A stretch of DNA of 64,000 bases from Promethearchaeota archaeon (GTDB taxonomy: Archaea; Asgardarchaeota; Thorarchaeia; Thorarchaeales; Thorarchaeaceae). Each line of letters opens with the position of its first letter. Position 1 is the stretch's first letter. A model generated the notes under the pieces. It did not search any database. It saw only the letters and a list, made by a program, of their open reading frames with translations, and was not told the DNA's origin. Of the stretch, positions 43,896-52,858 are shown piece after piece. The position numbers and the translations under genes were made by a program. The stretch lies in the NCBI GenBank assembly GCA_014728035.1, contig WJMJ01000078.1, forward strand, positions 145,036 to 209,035, read 5' to 3'.

Positions 43896-44927
43896 CTAGT
43901 AATTACCAATAGCCGCCTCACGGCGAATGGAGTAATCTGTGGGATAGCTGAAAGTTGAGATAAATCTAGTAACACCAGCTTCTTTTCCGAGGGCAGCTAG
44001 CTCATCAAACTGATCGATAGTGGAAATGCCCCATCGAAACAAAGATACCGAACCACCCCTTCGTTTGAATTCATTGGTGAAATACAGAGATTCGATCAAT
44101 TCATTGTACTCTTTACTCCCTTTTGAAGGTAGCAAAGGAGACCAAGGATATAGATTGATAGCAATACTTCCAGTAGTTTGATTTATCCGTTGGTAATCAT
44201 ATCCATATTCAGCTTTTGCACCCTCTGAGAAGCCAGTTTCTGCATCAAGAAGGACCTCTGCAGTAATCCTAAGGGGTTCTTCGCGGCCCATTTGAGCATC
44301 AACATCCTGCGCAGCTTCTTTGAGATATCCTAATCCTGAAATGACCTTATCCTGACGCCATTCATGCCACTTCTTTCGATAATCATCATTTTCGATAATA
44401 TATTCAAATGTCAATCTATCTGGTTCCTGTCCTACCAAAGGTGCGAATTCATTTCTACATCGTTCACAAAAACAAAACTTCTCACGAATGAATCCAGAAC
44501 CAAATACGAGAATCTCATCAATTGGATACGAGCCCAGCTCTTTTACTATCTCTGCACCATATTGCCAATATTCTTCACGGTTAGGACAGATTTGATGAGC
44601 CATGGTTTTTCCTTTTGGAGTCATAGTCTGATATTTGGGATCCTTCGCAAACCATCCATCAGTATAGAAATCCATACTTACAACAGTCTTAATATCAAGA
44701 GCATCTGTAAGGTTAATCCATTCCTCAAAGAACCCTGTGAATGTATCCTCAACAGGTGCTGTTCGGCTTGGATAGATTGTGTAGCCATTAGGCCGTTTTC
44801 CAACAAGACCAATCTCTGTACAATATGAGGCGTATGTCGATAGGAATTCCTTTGCACCCATCTCTACATCCTCAGGCTTGAATAAGATATTGAGCTTTTT
44901 CATAAAGAACTCGCGCCAGTTTGTCAT
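43896..44927 (-). CDS. Putative TIM-barrel protein with a CxCxxC motif, unknown function
   Basis: 343 residues. The strand-helix rhythm (IKTVVSMDFYTDGWF, EILVFGSGFI, ITAEVLLDAETG, IAINLYPWSP, GVTRFISTFSYP) suggests a TIM-barrel enzyme like some glycoside hydrolase-related hypotheticals. A FCFCERCRNEF segment may bind a metal. Acidic residues on the strand ends (MDFYTD, DAE) could be catalytic. I do not recognise the exact family. It stands alone, upstream of a VOC-family gene on the same strand. Confidence 0.65.
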   Translation of the reverse strand: MTNWREFFMKKLNILFKPEDVEMGAKEFLSTYASYCTEIGLVGKRPNGYTIYPSRTAPVEDTFTGFFEEWINLTDALDIKTVVSMDFYTDGWFAKDPKYQTMTPKGKTMAHQICPNREEYWQYGAEIVKELGSYPIDEILVFGSGFIREKFCFCERCRNEFAPLVGQEPDRLTFEYIIENDDYRKKWHEWRQDKVISGLGYLKEAAQDVDAQMGREEPLRITAEVLLDAETGFSEGAKAEYGYDYQRINQTTGSIAINLYPWSPLLPSKGSKEYNELIESLYFTNEFKRRGGSVSLFRWGISTIDQFDELAALGKEAGVTRFISTFSYPTDYSIRREAAIGNY

Positions 44928-45022
44928 GTTTGAAACCCCTTTTTATTTTTCGAATCTATTATCAGCTATTTACCAAAGGAACGAGCCCGTATTTATGGAT
45001 TGTTAGCTGATACAGGTAATTT

Positions 45023-45427
45023 TCAGGTTTTTTTAGTTTTTACACGTGGTTCTGAGATAAAACCTATCCGATTTCCATCAGGGTCGTGTGCAATTAGGAT
45101 GGAAACCATGTTCGGGATATCATTAATTGGTTCTGTCTTCACCTTATGCTCTAGCAGATACCTTTCGGTCTTGTCTAAATCAAGTGTATCAAAATAAATT
45201 ATCCCTGAGCCTGGAGTCACCTCACCTTCACGAAGGAGATTAAGACCGAGTCGAGTGCCTGGAACAGGTAAATCAAGCTGACACCAGCCAACCTCATCAC
45301 CGCCATCCCAAGTAACTTCGAGGCCGAGTACACGGTGGTAGAATTCCTTTGCACGCTCTAGATCTTTCACATCTAGCTCAAAGTAAATCGAATCCTTTCG
45401 CACAAGTTTTTCAAATAGTTCTGACAT
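45023..45427 (-). CDS. VOC-superfamily (glyoxalase/dioxygenase-like) protein
   Basis: 134 residues with the VOC beta-alpha-beta-beta-beta pairs: IYFELDVKDLERAKEFYHRV and LGLEVTWDGG in the first module, GIIYFDTLDLDKTERYL and LIAHDPDGNRIGFISEP in the second. DPDGNRIGFISEP is the typical C-terminal motif (a metal-ligand Glu near the end). Metal-dependent enzyme or binding protein; substrate unknown. Confidence 0.85.
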   Translation of the reverse strand: MSELFEKLVRKDSIYFELDVKDLERAKEFYHRVLGLEVTWDGGDEVGWCQLDLPVPGTRLGLNLLREGEVTPGSGIIYFDTLDLDKTERYLLEHKVKTEPINDIPNMVSILIAHDPDGNRIGFISEPRVKTKKT

Positions 45428-45524
45428 GCTTTCATAAATATGCCGTGATATTTATTTCTTACAGAGTTTCCTATTCATTTAGTCGAATAGTATGAGCATG
45501 GAGATAGGTGAATCTATTCAATAG

Positions 45525-48500
45525 CTAGAAGAACTGATCAAGTGTGGTGAATCCTAGAAGTTCTTCAAAGTCAATTCCTACTGATTCAAGAACCTGCCCA
45601 AATACAGATTTCAAAGTGTCCATATATTTATCCTTGTCAAGCCAGTAGGCTTTCTGCTCTGCCATTTGAACTGGTAGCACACCTTCATTGTCTTTGGTCT
45701 TGATGTACTCAATTATGGTGCCAGCTGGAACAGGGTATCCAGCTTCCTCTAACATCATCGCTGCCTTAACATGTTGGGGTTTTACCTTCCCATATTGTGA
45801 AACATCTTTTGTCATTTGCACTCGAAAAGCAAGATCACTTGGTGAGTAAGGTTCGGTCTTTCCTTCTAAACGGTCTAGAACAGCGTTTACAACTTCACGG
45901 ATATATTCCTTTGCGGTTTCAAAGCCAGTAGGAGAATCAACCTCGCTCAAAATCTCCAACATGTCACGAAATGCATCCTGAACAAAATCAGGGGTGTTTC
46001 GCTTCTTACCACTGAGCCCTTTCACTTCAACATACCCAGATTGATATACTCCAATGTAGTTCTTTTTCCGATCAGACAATGCAACATATTTGTATGTCTT
46101 CTCAACTTCTAAATCGATGCCTAGAACTGTACGTGACCATTCTATCAGTTCTGCTTGCTGTTCTTTAGTAGGGGCGTCTAAGAAAACAGAGTCTGTGTTA
46201 TGAAGTAGAATTCCACCAAGACCACCACAAAAGTGATGATTGGCAGTTTCCAAATCATGAACAAACCCATCGATATCAAATTCTTCAATCGCAATTATTC
46301 TAAGTGGAGTTCTCTTTCGTGGGTTAGATTTTCTTATACGTACTCTAATGAAATTGGTTTTATCAGGTCGTGTTGATAGATAATAATCATAATCTAGTCG
46401 AGTAAGAATCATTGTTAGTCCTTGAAGAAGAGAAAAATCGATGGAGCCAAAACTGATAGAACCACCTTGAGTTTCATGACCATCACCTGCAAGGTAACCT
46501 TTCAAAAATGATTCCTGAGATTCTTTACATGCATCTAGGATAAATGACGGAACTATTTTCTCGCGAGAATGCTTTGAATGACAACATTCAAAGAAAGTGA
46601 TAATTCTTTCAAAATCACATTTAGCTGTGAGATAGCTCATACCATCTGAAGCATCAATAATAGCCGATGGAAAACCAAATTGCCATAAAATATTTTGACC
46701 CTTCTCCAATAAGGTTCTATCCTGATTTGCGATTCTCCAACTCTTTTTTCTTTTTACACCCTCACCATATCTACCAGATGTGCCATCTGCTGCATAGAAA
46801 CCTAATATCCAAGCAAGATCCAAATTGACAACGTTCTGTCCATCAAGACAGGGTTCGTACCTTTCAATTTCATCACCAACACTCAAATTCTTTGGACTGA
46901 CCTCTTTTCCGCCAACAACTAGGGAATGGTCTTCTGTAGTTTCAACGTACCCTTTATCGGTCAGTATTCGAAATCCTTTTTTCTTGACTTTGTGGCGATA
47001 TGAATAAACAACTCTACTCCACCCTTCTTCGGTCCAGACCTCGATATCTTCTTTAATTTCTCGTCTTGCATTTGTATTTGATTTGCTCCAATGTAAATCT
47101 TCTATTGGAACAACCTGTAGAACTCCATCTCGTTTTATCATAACAGGAGTGTTTGGTAAAACACTGTCGCCGTATAATACTCGAACACCCATGGATTCGG
47201 CTTTTTGTTTCGTCTTGACTATAGCATCTCGTCCATATGCGGTTACACTCTCAGCAGCAGGCATACAGAACAGCTCAAAATGTTGGGCTCCTGTAACCCC
47301 ATAGCTATTATGAACCACAATGCCATGTGTAGCAACAAATAAGCCATTTTCAGTTTCCAAGTCGAATGTTTCTACCTCATGAGAACTCATTTCAATGGAT
47401 CTAATACGAACGGGAAATGTCCCATGAAAATCAACGGAAGCGAGATTCGGATTTGTAGACTTCGATTCCTTTCGCTCTACAACAACGAACATGTTTTCCT
47501 CATTATGAATAGAGGCATTGACTCCCAAGGAGCCAATTAGTACTAACAGGTCACTAGCTAAACTTTGACTGGATGTTGAGTAGCGACGGGCTCTAAAATC
47601 ATTGAAATTGCCATCAGCCTTAGAAAACGTGTCTAGTAATATCTGTGCTCTTTGAGAATCAAGTAGTTCAAATGGAATTCTCTTGTTTTCGGACCTGGAG
47701 CCGCATATCGACTTAAGTAAGGTAACCAGAACTTTAGAGTAACTAGCATAATCTTTCTCGTGGTATATTGCAAATGGCGGCTCCATTCTGGTAAGTAATG
47801 GGCCAGACCCACGGATACAGGCGGGATTGACTTCTGAATATTGTGATATACTAACGTGATTTACACCAATGCTTTCCTCTGAGAGATACCATCCCAAAAG
47901 TTTGAAGAAGTCATCATTAAGGTCAATTTGTAGGTAGTGCCATTCATCAGCTTCTTCCCACATTTCTTGGTTGATAATCAGCTTGCCATAAAGAGGAATA
48001 GACTTGGAAGTATCTGCAGAGAGTGTTTCTTTTGCATAGTCTGAAAGACTGTCCCACTTAGCGCTGTACCATTTGTTTTCCTCAGAATATTCAAACTCAT
48101 TATCAATTACCTTGATTATTGTTTGATCACAGTACTGTGTCTTTTGAGAGGAATACTTGCAATAATCTTGTTTCTTGATTCCAACAAAAAGGGTATCAGT
48201 TTCAATGAAGTCAGGAACAAAGAGTTTTTCTGGCGGATTGCTTGTAAGAGGAATCTTTGTATGAATTAGTATTTCGTCATTATTTCGTAAATCCTCTGCT
48301 GCCACATAGCTGAGCTTCAAAGACTCCTTAGTGATACACTCTTGCTTTTTTCTAATTCGTTTAGATGACAGTTTTGGTATTACATGATTAGGTGTACAAC
48401 GAATAGTCCGACCGTCCCGAAGGCGGATAGTAAGAATTTTCGATTTTCCGCTCCGCCTAAACCCCTTGATAGGTACAAAGACAGACTTACCAAATGTTGG

Positions 48501-50618
48501 CGAGTCCCAATCTTTGTCAATACTAAGAATCTGAAGATTTTTCCAGCTCTCCCTTAATGAGCCAACAGGTACTTTAGATACGTTACCGTCTTGATTGCAA
48601 ACGATTACTTGTTCTTCATAGGGCAGACATGCGTTAACATACACTTTTAGTGCCTTTTCAACCACTTTATACCAATTTCGTATCTTTGAGTCGAGAGTTG
48701 AATCTTTGCTTTTAGATTTGAACCAATTGACACGAGTATCTCTGAAGAAACCAATTGTTTGACTGATCATCCCAGTTCGTTCTCTGCACACCCAATGATT
48801 AGTTTCAGGTACTCGATTGTCATCACGGTTCTTGCATGACTCATGAGAACAGTCAACTGTTTCATAGCTGATATTGTGACGCTTCATGATGGTAGGATAC
48901 AGACTTGCAAAGTCAAGCACTGTAGCATTGAAGTGTACACCAGCAATAGGTTCGATGACAATAGCTCCTTTGAACCGTTTATCTTTAATCATGGCCTCCG
49001 TCTGAGCCTCAGTAGCTTTCACACTCTCTATATCCTGCTGGCGAGGGATAAGATAATCATTAGATCGATGGACTTGACGAAATAGTGATTGAATCCAAGA
49101 AGATATGCCGAAACGAGTGACATCTTCCATAGAAAGACGAGATATACGCATAAGAAGAATGATTAAGCGAAGAACTAGATTCTCGTCATACTGAGTTATT
49201 TGTAGTGTGATATTTGCATCAAGCCAACAATAGTGTGCAAGTTCATAATAGGGGAGTTTTGATATCTCCGTACTAAGTTCAAGCTTTCCGATATCTAGTA
49301 GTCCTTTCGCAATGCTGTCAAGATTGTTTTGCTCGTACGCACCTGAAAGCGCATAGAGTCGAATCGATGGGTTTTTCAAAAACCGATAAAGATCTATATG
49401 AATACCTCTCTGAAGGAGAGCAATATCACGACCCAAATAGATGGGACAATGCTTCCTCATGTTGATTTTTAGACGTTCAGCACGATGATAGAGATAGTTA
49501 AGGTCGAAAGCATCACCAACAAAAGTCAACACAACAGGATAATTGTCGATGATACGAAAGGTTTCAAGAAGCATTTGCTTCTCACTCTCAAATACTTCTG
49601 GCTCAAGATTATCAGGATAGTTAGGGCCTTTTTCACCCAGAGAAATATTATCCCGCTTCAAGATGAAGCATTTATTCAAGCCTTCATTATCTGACAAACC
49701 AATTGCAGTCACTTCATAAGGAGCAGTACTCGCATCAGGAACTCTATTTTCATGTGGAGTATATACTTCAATATCCAAAGCAATCCGACGGATATCAGGG
49801 ACTTCTGTGAAGAACATGGGGGCATAGGTGTCAAGGATGTCCTTGAACATCTCCTCCCCTGCAAACATTGATTTGAATTTCTTAAGTATATCAGAATCAA
49901 CTTCAGGGGGTGACGGAGTCAATTTACCCGAGTCTATCGTGTATGGTAATCCGGGTACTAAATCGCAGTCATATGAATAACAGTTCCGATATCGAATGTT
50001 TGCCTCCCATGCATGACTGATTACTGTTCCGTCGGGTGCATTGTCAACGAGCATCTCACGAATTGATCCAGCATGCCCACCAATACTCAACGGGTCTTCT
50101 GCAATCACTTTCGTCATTTGCTTTTCTTCATCACGAAGTAGATCAGTTACCGTTACCGATCGGGTGCGATATGGTCCTCGAAATCCCTGAAGTTTATAGT
50201 CAACCACTTGACTCGGATAATCAGTGTAACAATATGGTTGGTGACCTGTATTATCGAACCAAAAATACAATTTTTTTGTTGAGGGGTCGTAAAGACGGGC
50301 AAAAGCTTTCTTTTCAGGTCCAGCATAATCAACCGATAATAGAATCGAGGGGGGGAGATTTTGTGGTGTATCGCGATTTCCAATTGTGAAGTCTAAACTT
50401 GTTTCATCAAATTCCATTTCTTGAAGTGTTTCTTCGTCCTCTTCGTCAAGAATTACAACAGTTGTCTTCGCTTTCTTCCGTTTTTCTTCAGCAGATGGTT
50501 TATGCTCTTCAACCCTTTTCTTCTTTGAGTCAAGTGAGGGCCCTTTCAAATCGGTTTCGAAAAAGGTGTCAAGAGTTGCTTGAGAATCATCGGGTTCTTT
50601 ATCTTTTGCCAAATCCAC
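45525..50618 (-). CDS. polB: Family B DNA polymerase with two inteins
   Basis: Replicative B-family polymerase, 1697 codons; after removal of inteins at 1104 and 1474 the mature protein has about 933 residues. Exonuclease Exo I is LDIEVYTP (Asp282, Glu284); Region II is DFASLYPTIMKRHN (Asp569); Region III KVYVNA / SYGVTG is split by intein 1; Region I YGD / TDS is split by intein 2. A N-terminal QATLDTFF (13-20) is a perfect PCNA-binding PIP box, and the protein ends in FTTLDQFF, a second PIP-like element. Divergent from the PPC-domain gene. Sequence class (PolB1, B2 or B3) cannot be set without a tree. Confidence 0.95.
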   Translation of the reverse strand: MDLAKDKEPDDSQATLDTFFETDLKGPSLDSKKKRVEEHKPSAEEKRKKAKTTVVILDEEDEETLQEMEFDETSLDFTIGNRDTPQNLPPSILLSVDYAGPEKKAFARLYDPSTKKLYFWFDNTGHQPYCYTDYPSQVVDYKLQGFRGPYRTRSVTVTDLLRDEEKQMTKVIAEDPLSIGGHAGSIREMLVDNAPDGTVISHAWEANIRYRNCYSYDCDLVPGLPYTIDSGKLTPSPPEVDSDILKKFKSMFAGEEMFKDILDTYAPMFFTEVPDIRRIALDIEVYTPHENRVPDASTAPYEVTAIGLSDNEGLNKCFILKRDNISLGEKGPNYPDNLEPEVFESEKQMLLETFRIIDNYPVVLTFVGDAFDLNYLYHRAERLKINMRKHCPIYLGRDIALLQRGIHIDLYRFLKNPSIRLYALSGAYEQNNLDSIAKGLLDIGKLELSTEISKLPYYELAHYCWLDANITLQITQYDENLVLRLIILLMRISRLSMEDVTRFGISSWIQSLFRQVHRSNDYLIPRQQDIESVKATEAQTEAMIKDKRFKGAIVIEPIAGVHFNATVLDFASLYPTIMKRHNISYETVDCSHESCKNRDDNRVPETNHWVCRERTGMISQTIGFFRDTRVNWFKSKSKDSTLDSKIRNWYKVVEKALKVYVNACLPYEEQVIVCNQDGNVSKVPVGSLRESWKNLQILSIDKDWDSPTFGKSVFVPIKGFRRSGKSKILTIRLRDGRTIRCTPNHVIPKLSSKRIRKKQECITKESLKLSYVAAEDLRNNDEILIHTKIPLTSNPPEKLFVPDFIETDTLFVGIKKQDYCKYSSQKTQYCDQTIIKVIDNEFEYSEENKWYSAKWDSLSDYAKETLSADTSKSIPLYGKLIINQEMWEEADEWHYLQIDLNDDFFKLLGWYLSEESIGVNHVSISQYSEVNPACIRGSGPLLTRMEPPFAIYHEKDYASYSKVLVTLLKSICGSRSENKRIPFELLDSQRAQILLDTFSKADGNFNDFRARRYSTSSQSLASDLLVLIGSLGVNASIHNEENMFVVVERKESKSTNPNLASVDFHGTFPVRIRSIEMSSHEVETFDLETENGLFVATHGIVVHNSYGVTGAQHFELFCMPAAESVTAYGRDAIVKTKQKAESMGVRVLYGDSVLPNTPVMIKRDGVLQVVPIEDLHWSKSNTNARREIKEDIEVWTEEGWSRVVYSYRHKVKKKGFRILTDKGYVETTEDHSLVVGGKEVSPKNLSVGDEIERYEPCLDGQNVVNLDLAWILGFYAADGTSGRYGEGVKRKKSWRIANQDRTLLEKGQNILWQFGFPSAIIDASDGMSYLTAKCDFERIITFFECCHSKHSREKIVPSFILDACKESQESFLKGYLAGDGHETQGGSISFGSIDFSLLQGLTMILTRLDYDYYLSTRPDKTNFIRVRIRKSNPRKRTPLRIIAIEEFDIDGFVHDLETANHHFCGGLGGILLHNTDSVFLDAPTKEQQAELIEWSRTVLGIDLEVEKTYKYVALSDRKKNYIGVYQSGYVEVKGLSGKKRNTPDFVQDAFRDMLEILSEVDSPTGFETAKEYIREVVNAVLDRLEGKTEPYSPSDLAFRVQMTKDVSQYGKVKPQHVKAAMMLEEAGYPVPAGTIIEYIKTKDNEGVLPVQMAEQKAYWLDKDKYMDTLKSVFGQVLESVGIDFEELLGFTTLDQFF
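46197..47165 (-). mobile_element. PolB intein 2 in the YGD/TDS site, with LAGLIDADG endonuclease
   Basis: 323 codons (residues 1152-1474). It begins with Ser1 (SVLPNTPV) after YGD and ends ILLHN before Thr+1 (TDSVF), so splicing is of the Ser-first type with His-Asn at the end. Block B is TEDHSLVVGG; two dodecapeptides, LAWILGFYAADG and SFLKGYLAGDG, mark a full DOD-type homing endonuclease. The YGD/TDS insertion point is the same as in several archaeal PolB inteins. Confidence 0.93.
47307..48629 (-). mobile_element. PolB intein 1 in Region III, with LAGLIDADG endonuclease
   Basis: 441 codons (residues 664-1104). It begins with Cys1 (CLPYEEQVIVC) after KVYVNA and ends GIVVHN before Ser+1 (SYGVTG). 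Block B-like CTPNHVIPKL is present. Two degenerate dodecapeptides, FFKLLGWYLSEES and ILLDTFSKADG, mark an endonuclease region that may be weakened, because the first acidic residue is unusual. Longer than intein 2. Confidence 0.93.
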
Positions 50619-50708
50619 TCACAAATTGTAGTAATAGAAAACTCTTGATAAGCACTTCCCAAAATACATAATCTGATACGATTCACTTACAGGTATTGTG
50701 GTGTAAAT

Positions 50709-51140
50709 ATGGTCAAATCTATTATTACAAAACCGAAACGCATTATTGTTGCCAGATTAAGCCCAGGAGAAGATGTACTTGATACAGTTACCAAACTTGC
50801 GGTGGAAAATGAAGTTACTTCAGGTCAACTCACACTGATAGGGGCTGTTGGAAGTGCTCATTTGGGATATTTTGACACAGAAGATAAAACCTACAAATCA
50901 TTTCAACTGGACGAAGATCTTGAAGTGGTTTCCTGCATGGGGAACATTGCAAATCATCCAGAAGGTATCATAATCCATGCACATATGATAGTTGCAAATG
51001 AAGATGGAAAATGTTATGGAGGACATCTCATGACAGGAACTAAAGTTTCAGTCACAATTGAAGTAATCATCATTGAAACCGAAGACACATTTTCTCGTGC
51101 GAAAGATGCCCAAACTGGTTTGAACTTATTGAACCTATAG
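50709..51140 (+). CDS. PPC (DUF296) domain protein
   Basis: 143 residues, a single PPC domain (plant and prokaryote conserved): RIIVARLSPGEDVLDTVTKL, then GQLTLIGAVGSAHLGYFD and HAHMIVANEDGKCYGGHLM followed by GTKVSVTIEVIIIE, the conserved core. In plants PPC domains sit beside AT-hooks and trimerise; prokaryotic single-domain proteins have unknown, possibly metal- or DNA-related roles. Divergent from polB with about 90 bases between the starts. Confidence 0.9.
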   Translation: MVKSIITKPKRIIVARLSPGEDVLDTVTKLAVENEVTSGQLTLIGAVGSAHLGYFDTEDKTYKSFQLDEDLEVVSCMGNIANHPEGIIIHAHMIVANEDGKCYGGHLMTGTKVSVTIEVIIIETEDTFSRAKDAQTGLNLLNL

Positions 51141-51147
51141 CTAAGAA

Positions 51148-51579
51148 CTAGATTGCTTCAGTTATTTTTGAAGCAATCTTTTTCAGGTCTTCTTGACTTG
51201 CCATTTTTTCTCGATAACCATCAGGAAAACGAAATCCAAACTCATCCCCTTTATTTCTAGGAATTACATGAAAGTGCAGATGAGGAATTTCCTGTCCAGC
51301 ACCAGGCCCATTTGCAACTGTATTTAGAACTCCATCAGGCTTAAAGGCACGATTCACCATTCTTGTCAAGTCTGCTAGACGTTTGGAGAGATGAGCTAGA
51401 ACATCCTTATCAACATCAAACATGTTTGCATAATGGTCTTTGGGAATTAGTAGACAGTGACCTTCACTGACAGGGTAAATATCCATAAACGCCAAAACCT
51501 TATCGTCTTCAAACACTTTAGTTGAGGGAATTTCTCCCTGAATAATCTTACAAAACAAGCATTCTTCATTATTTGTCAT
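51148..51579 (-). CDS. HIT-family nucleotide hydrolase
   Basis: Histidine-triad protein, AMP-binding hydrolase or transferase (HINT-like). CLFCKIIQGEIPSTKVFED at the N terminus, SEGHCLLIPKDHY in the middle, and the triad LHFHVIPR (His-Leu-His-Phe-His) near residue 97. About 143 residues from ATG 51579; the frame is open upstream to 51723, but that part is hydrophobic junk and crosses the start of the divergent gene. Likely substrate: Ap4A, AMP-lysine or AMP-NH2 type compounds by family. Confidence 0.93.
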   Translation of the reverse strand: MTNNEECLFCKIIQGEIPSTKVFEDDKVLAFMDIYPVSEGHCLLIPKDHYANMFDVDKDVLAHLSKRLADLTRMVNRAFKPDGVLNTVANGPGAGQEIPHLHFHVIPRNKGDEFGFRFPDGYREKMASQEDLKKIASKITEAI

Positions 51580-51685
51580 ATGAAGGAGATGGAAAATCAA
51601 GAAAATAAACAATTCGAGAGAGCCATAATGCTCTTTAGAGAACTTCACATTAAGGAAAACAGGCAAACACAGCAGGTGATTATCT

Positions 51686-52858
51686 ATGAGCGGTAGAAGA
51701 CGCTTGATATACTTTGACACCACACAAAACGAACGTGGCAGACTTGATACTACATACTCTGAACTCGGAACAATTCTTCGAGATAATGACTTTGACGTAG
51801 AACCTTATACAGAATTCATGATACTTGCGAAAAAAATTGAAGAAGCAGATGTTGTTGTTTTTGGGTGTCCTAATAGCTCGAAGCTGAGACCTGCTGAAAT
51901 TGACGCTCTTAAGAAATTTGTACAAAATGGAGGTGGACTCATGCTTCTATCTCTATCAGGAGGAGATAGGGGACTAATGAATAACATGAGTCAGATTTCA
52001 AAGGAATATGGGATCACCTTTGAGAATACAGCAATCAAAGATGAGAGAAATAATGCTGGTATTCCCACTATGCCTATCATTAGAGATATTGAACCACATA
52101 TACTTACAGAAGATGTCCAGGAGATCATCTACCCTTCAGGGTGTAGCCTAAGTGTTTCTGAAAAAGCCAAGGTCATTGCAAGGACCTCAGATATGGCGGA
52201 ACCATCTGCAGCACCAATCATTGCTGCCGTGGAGAAAGGTAAAGGAAGAGTTCTTTGTATTGGAAGCTATGAGGTGTTTAGGAGAGGTGGCGGCCTAAAG
52301 AACGAAGGAAACCAAACTTTCGCCCTGAATGCATTTCGGTGGTTAGCAGGAGAAACCAAGCTTGCAAAACCAAGCAAAGTGGCAGCGTCACAATCAGATA
52401 CTGAAGAAAAGGAGCCAACACATGTACCTGCTATGTCAGAAGAAGTAGAGAAAACCCTACGACGCCTTGTAAATGCGGTATTTGACCTTCAAAAAGACAT
52501 TGCAAAAGCGACTGAAAAAATCGATAAAGTAGAATCCAATATAGAAATGCTAAGAGATCAATTTCAAGATTTTGCAGAAAAGACGCAAAAACAATTAGGA
52601 ATAATAATCCCATCTAAGCAATTTAAAACTGTAGAGGAAAAAGAAGTAGCAGACCTTGAATCAGATATCAAATCACTTGAAAGAGAAATTAGATCTGTAA
52701 AACAGCTACGAGACCATGTTGAAGAACGTCACTCTTCTGGAGCTATGAAACGGGATGTTTACGAAGAACAAGTAGAGAAGCTCAATGCGCGAATCGAAAA
52801 TCTACAGAAAAGATTAGATTCGAAACAGAAGAGTTTAGAAGAATTCGCAGAAGAATAA
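51686..52858 (+). CDS. GIFT-like glutaminase-fold protein with C-terminal coiled coil
   Basis: 390 residues. The first about 215 residues have an alpha/beta class I glutamine-amidotransferase-like (GIFT/DUF4350) fold: LIYFDTTQNERGR, TYSELGTILRDNDFDVEPY, ADVVVFGCPNSS, FVQNGGGLMLLSLSGGD and GKGRVLCIGSYEVFRRGG. The rest (about 240-390) is coiled coil rich in Glu and Lys (VDKVESNIEMLRDQFQDF, LESDIKSLEREIRSVKQ). GIFT domains occur in gliding GldG and intraflagellar-transport IFT52; the archaeal role is unknown. No transmembrane segment. Converges with the glycosyltransferase-like gene with no gap. Confidence 0.75.
   Translation: MSGRRRLIYFDTTQNERGRLDTTYSELGTILRDNDFDVEPYTEFMILAKKIEEADVVVFGCPNSSKLRPAEIDALKKFVQNGGGLMLLSLSGGDRGLMNNMSQISKEYGITFENTAIKDERNNAGIPTMPIIRDIEPHILTEDVQEIIYPSGCSLSVSEKAKVIARTSDMAEPSAAPIIAAVEKGKGRVLCIGSYEVFRRGGGLKNEGNQTFALNAFRWLAGETKLAKPSKVAASQSDTEEKEPTHVPAMSEEVEKTLRRLVNAVFDLQKDIAKATEKIDKVESNIEMLRDQFQDFAEKTQKQLGIIIPSKQFKTVEEKEVADLESDIKSLEREIRSVKQLRDHVEERHSSGAMKRDVYEEQVEKLNARIENLQKRLDSKQKSLEEFAEE

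Noticed and set aside
51580..51723. N-terminal extension of the HIT protein
   Set aside because: Hydrophobic and not typical of HIT proteins; crosses the start of the divergent gene at 51686. The Met at 51579 fits the family.
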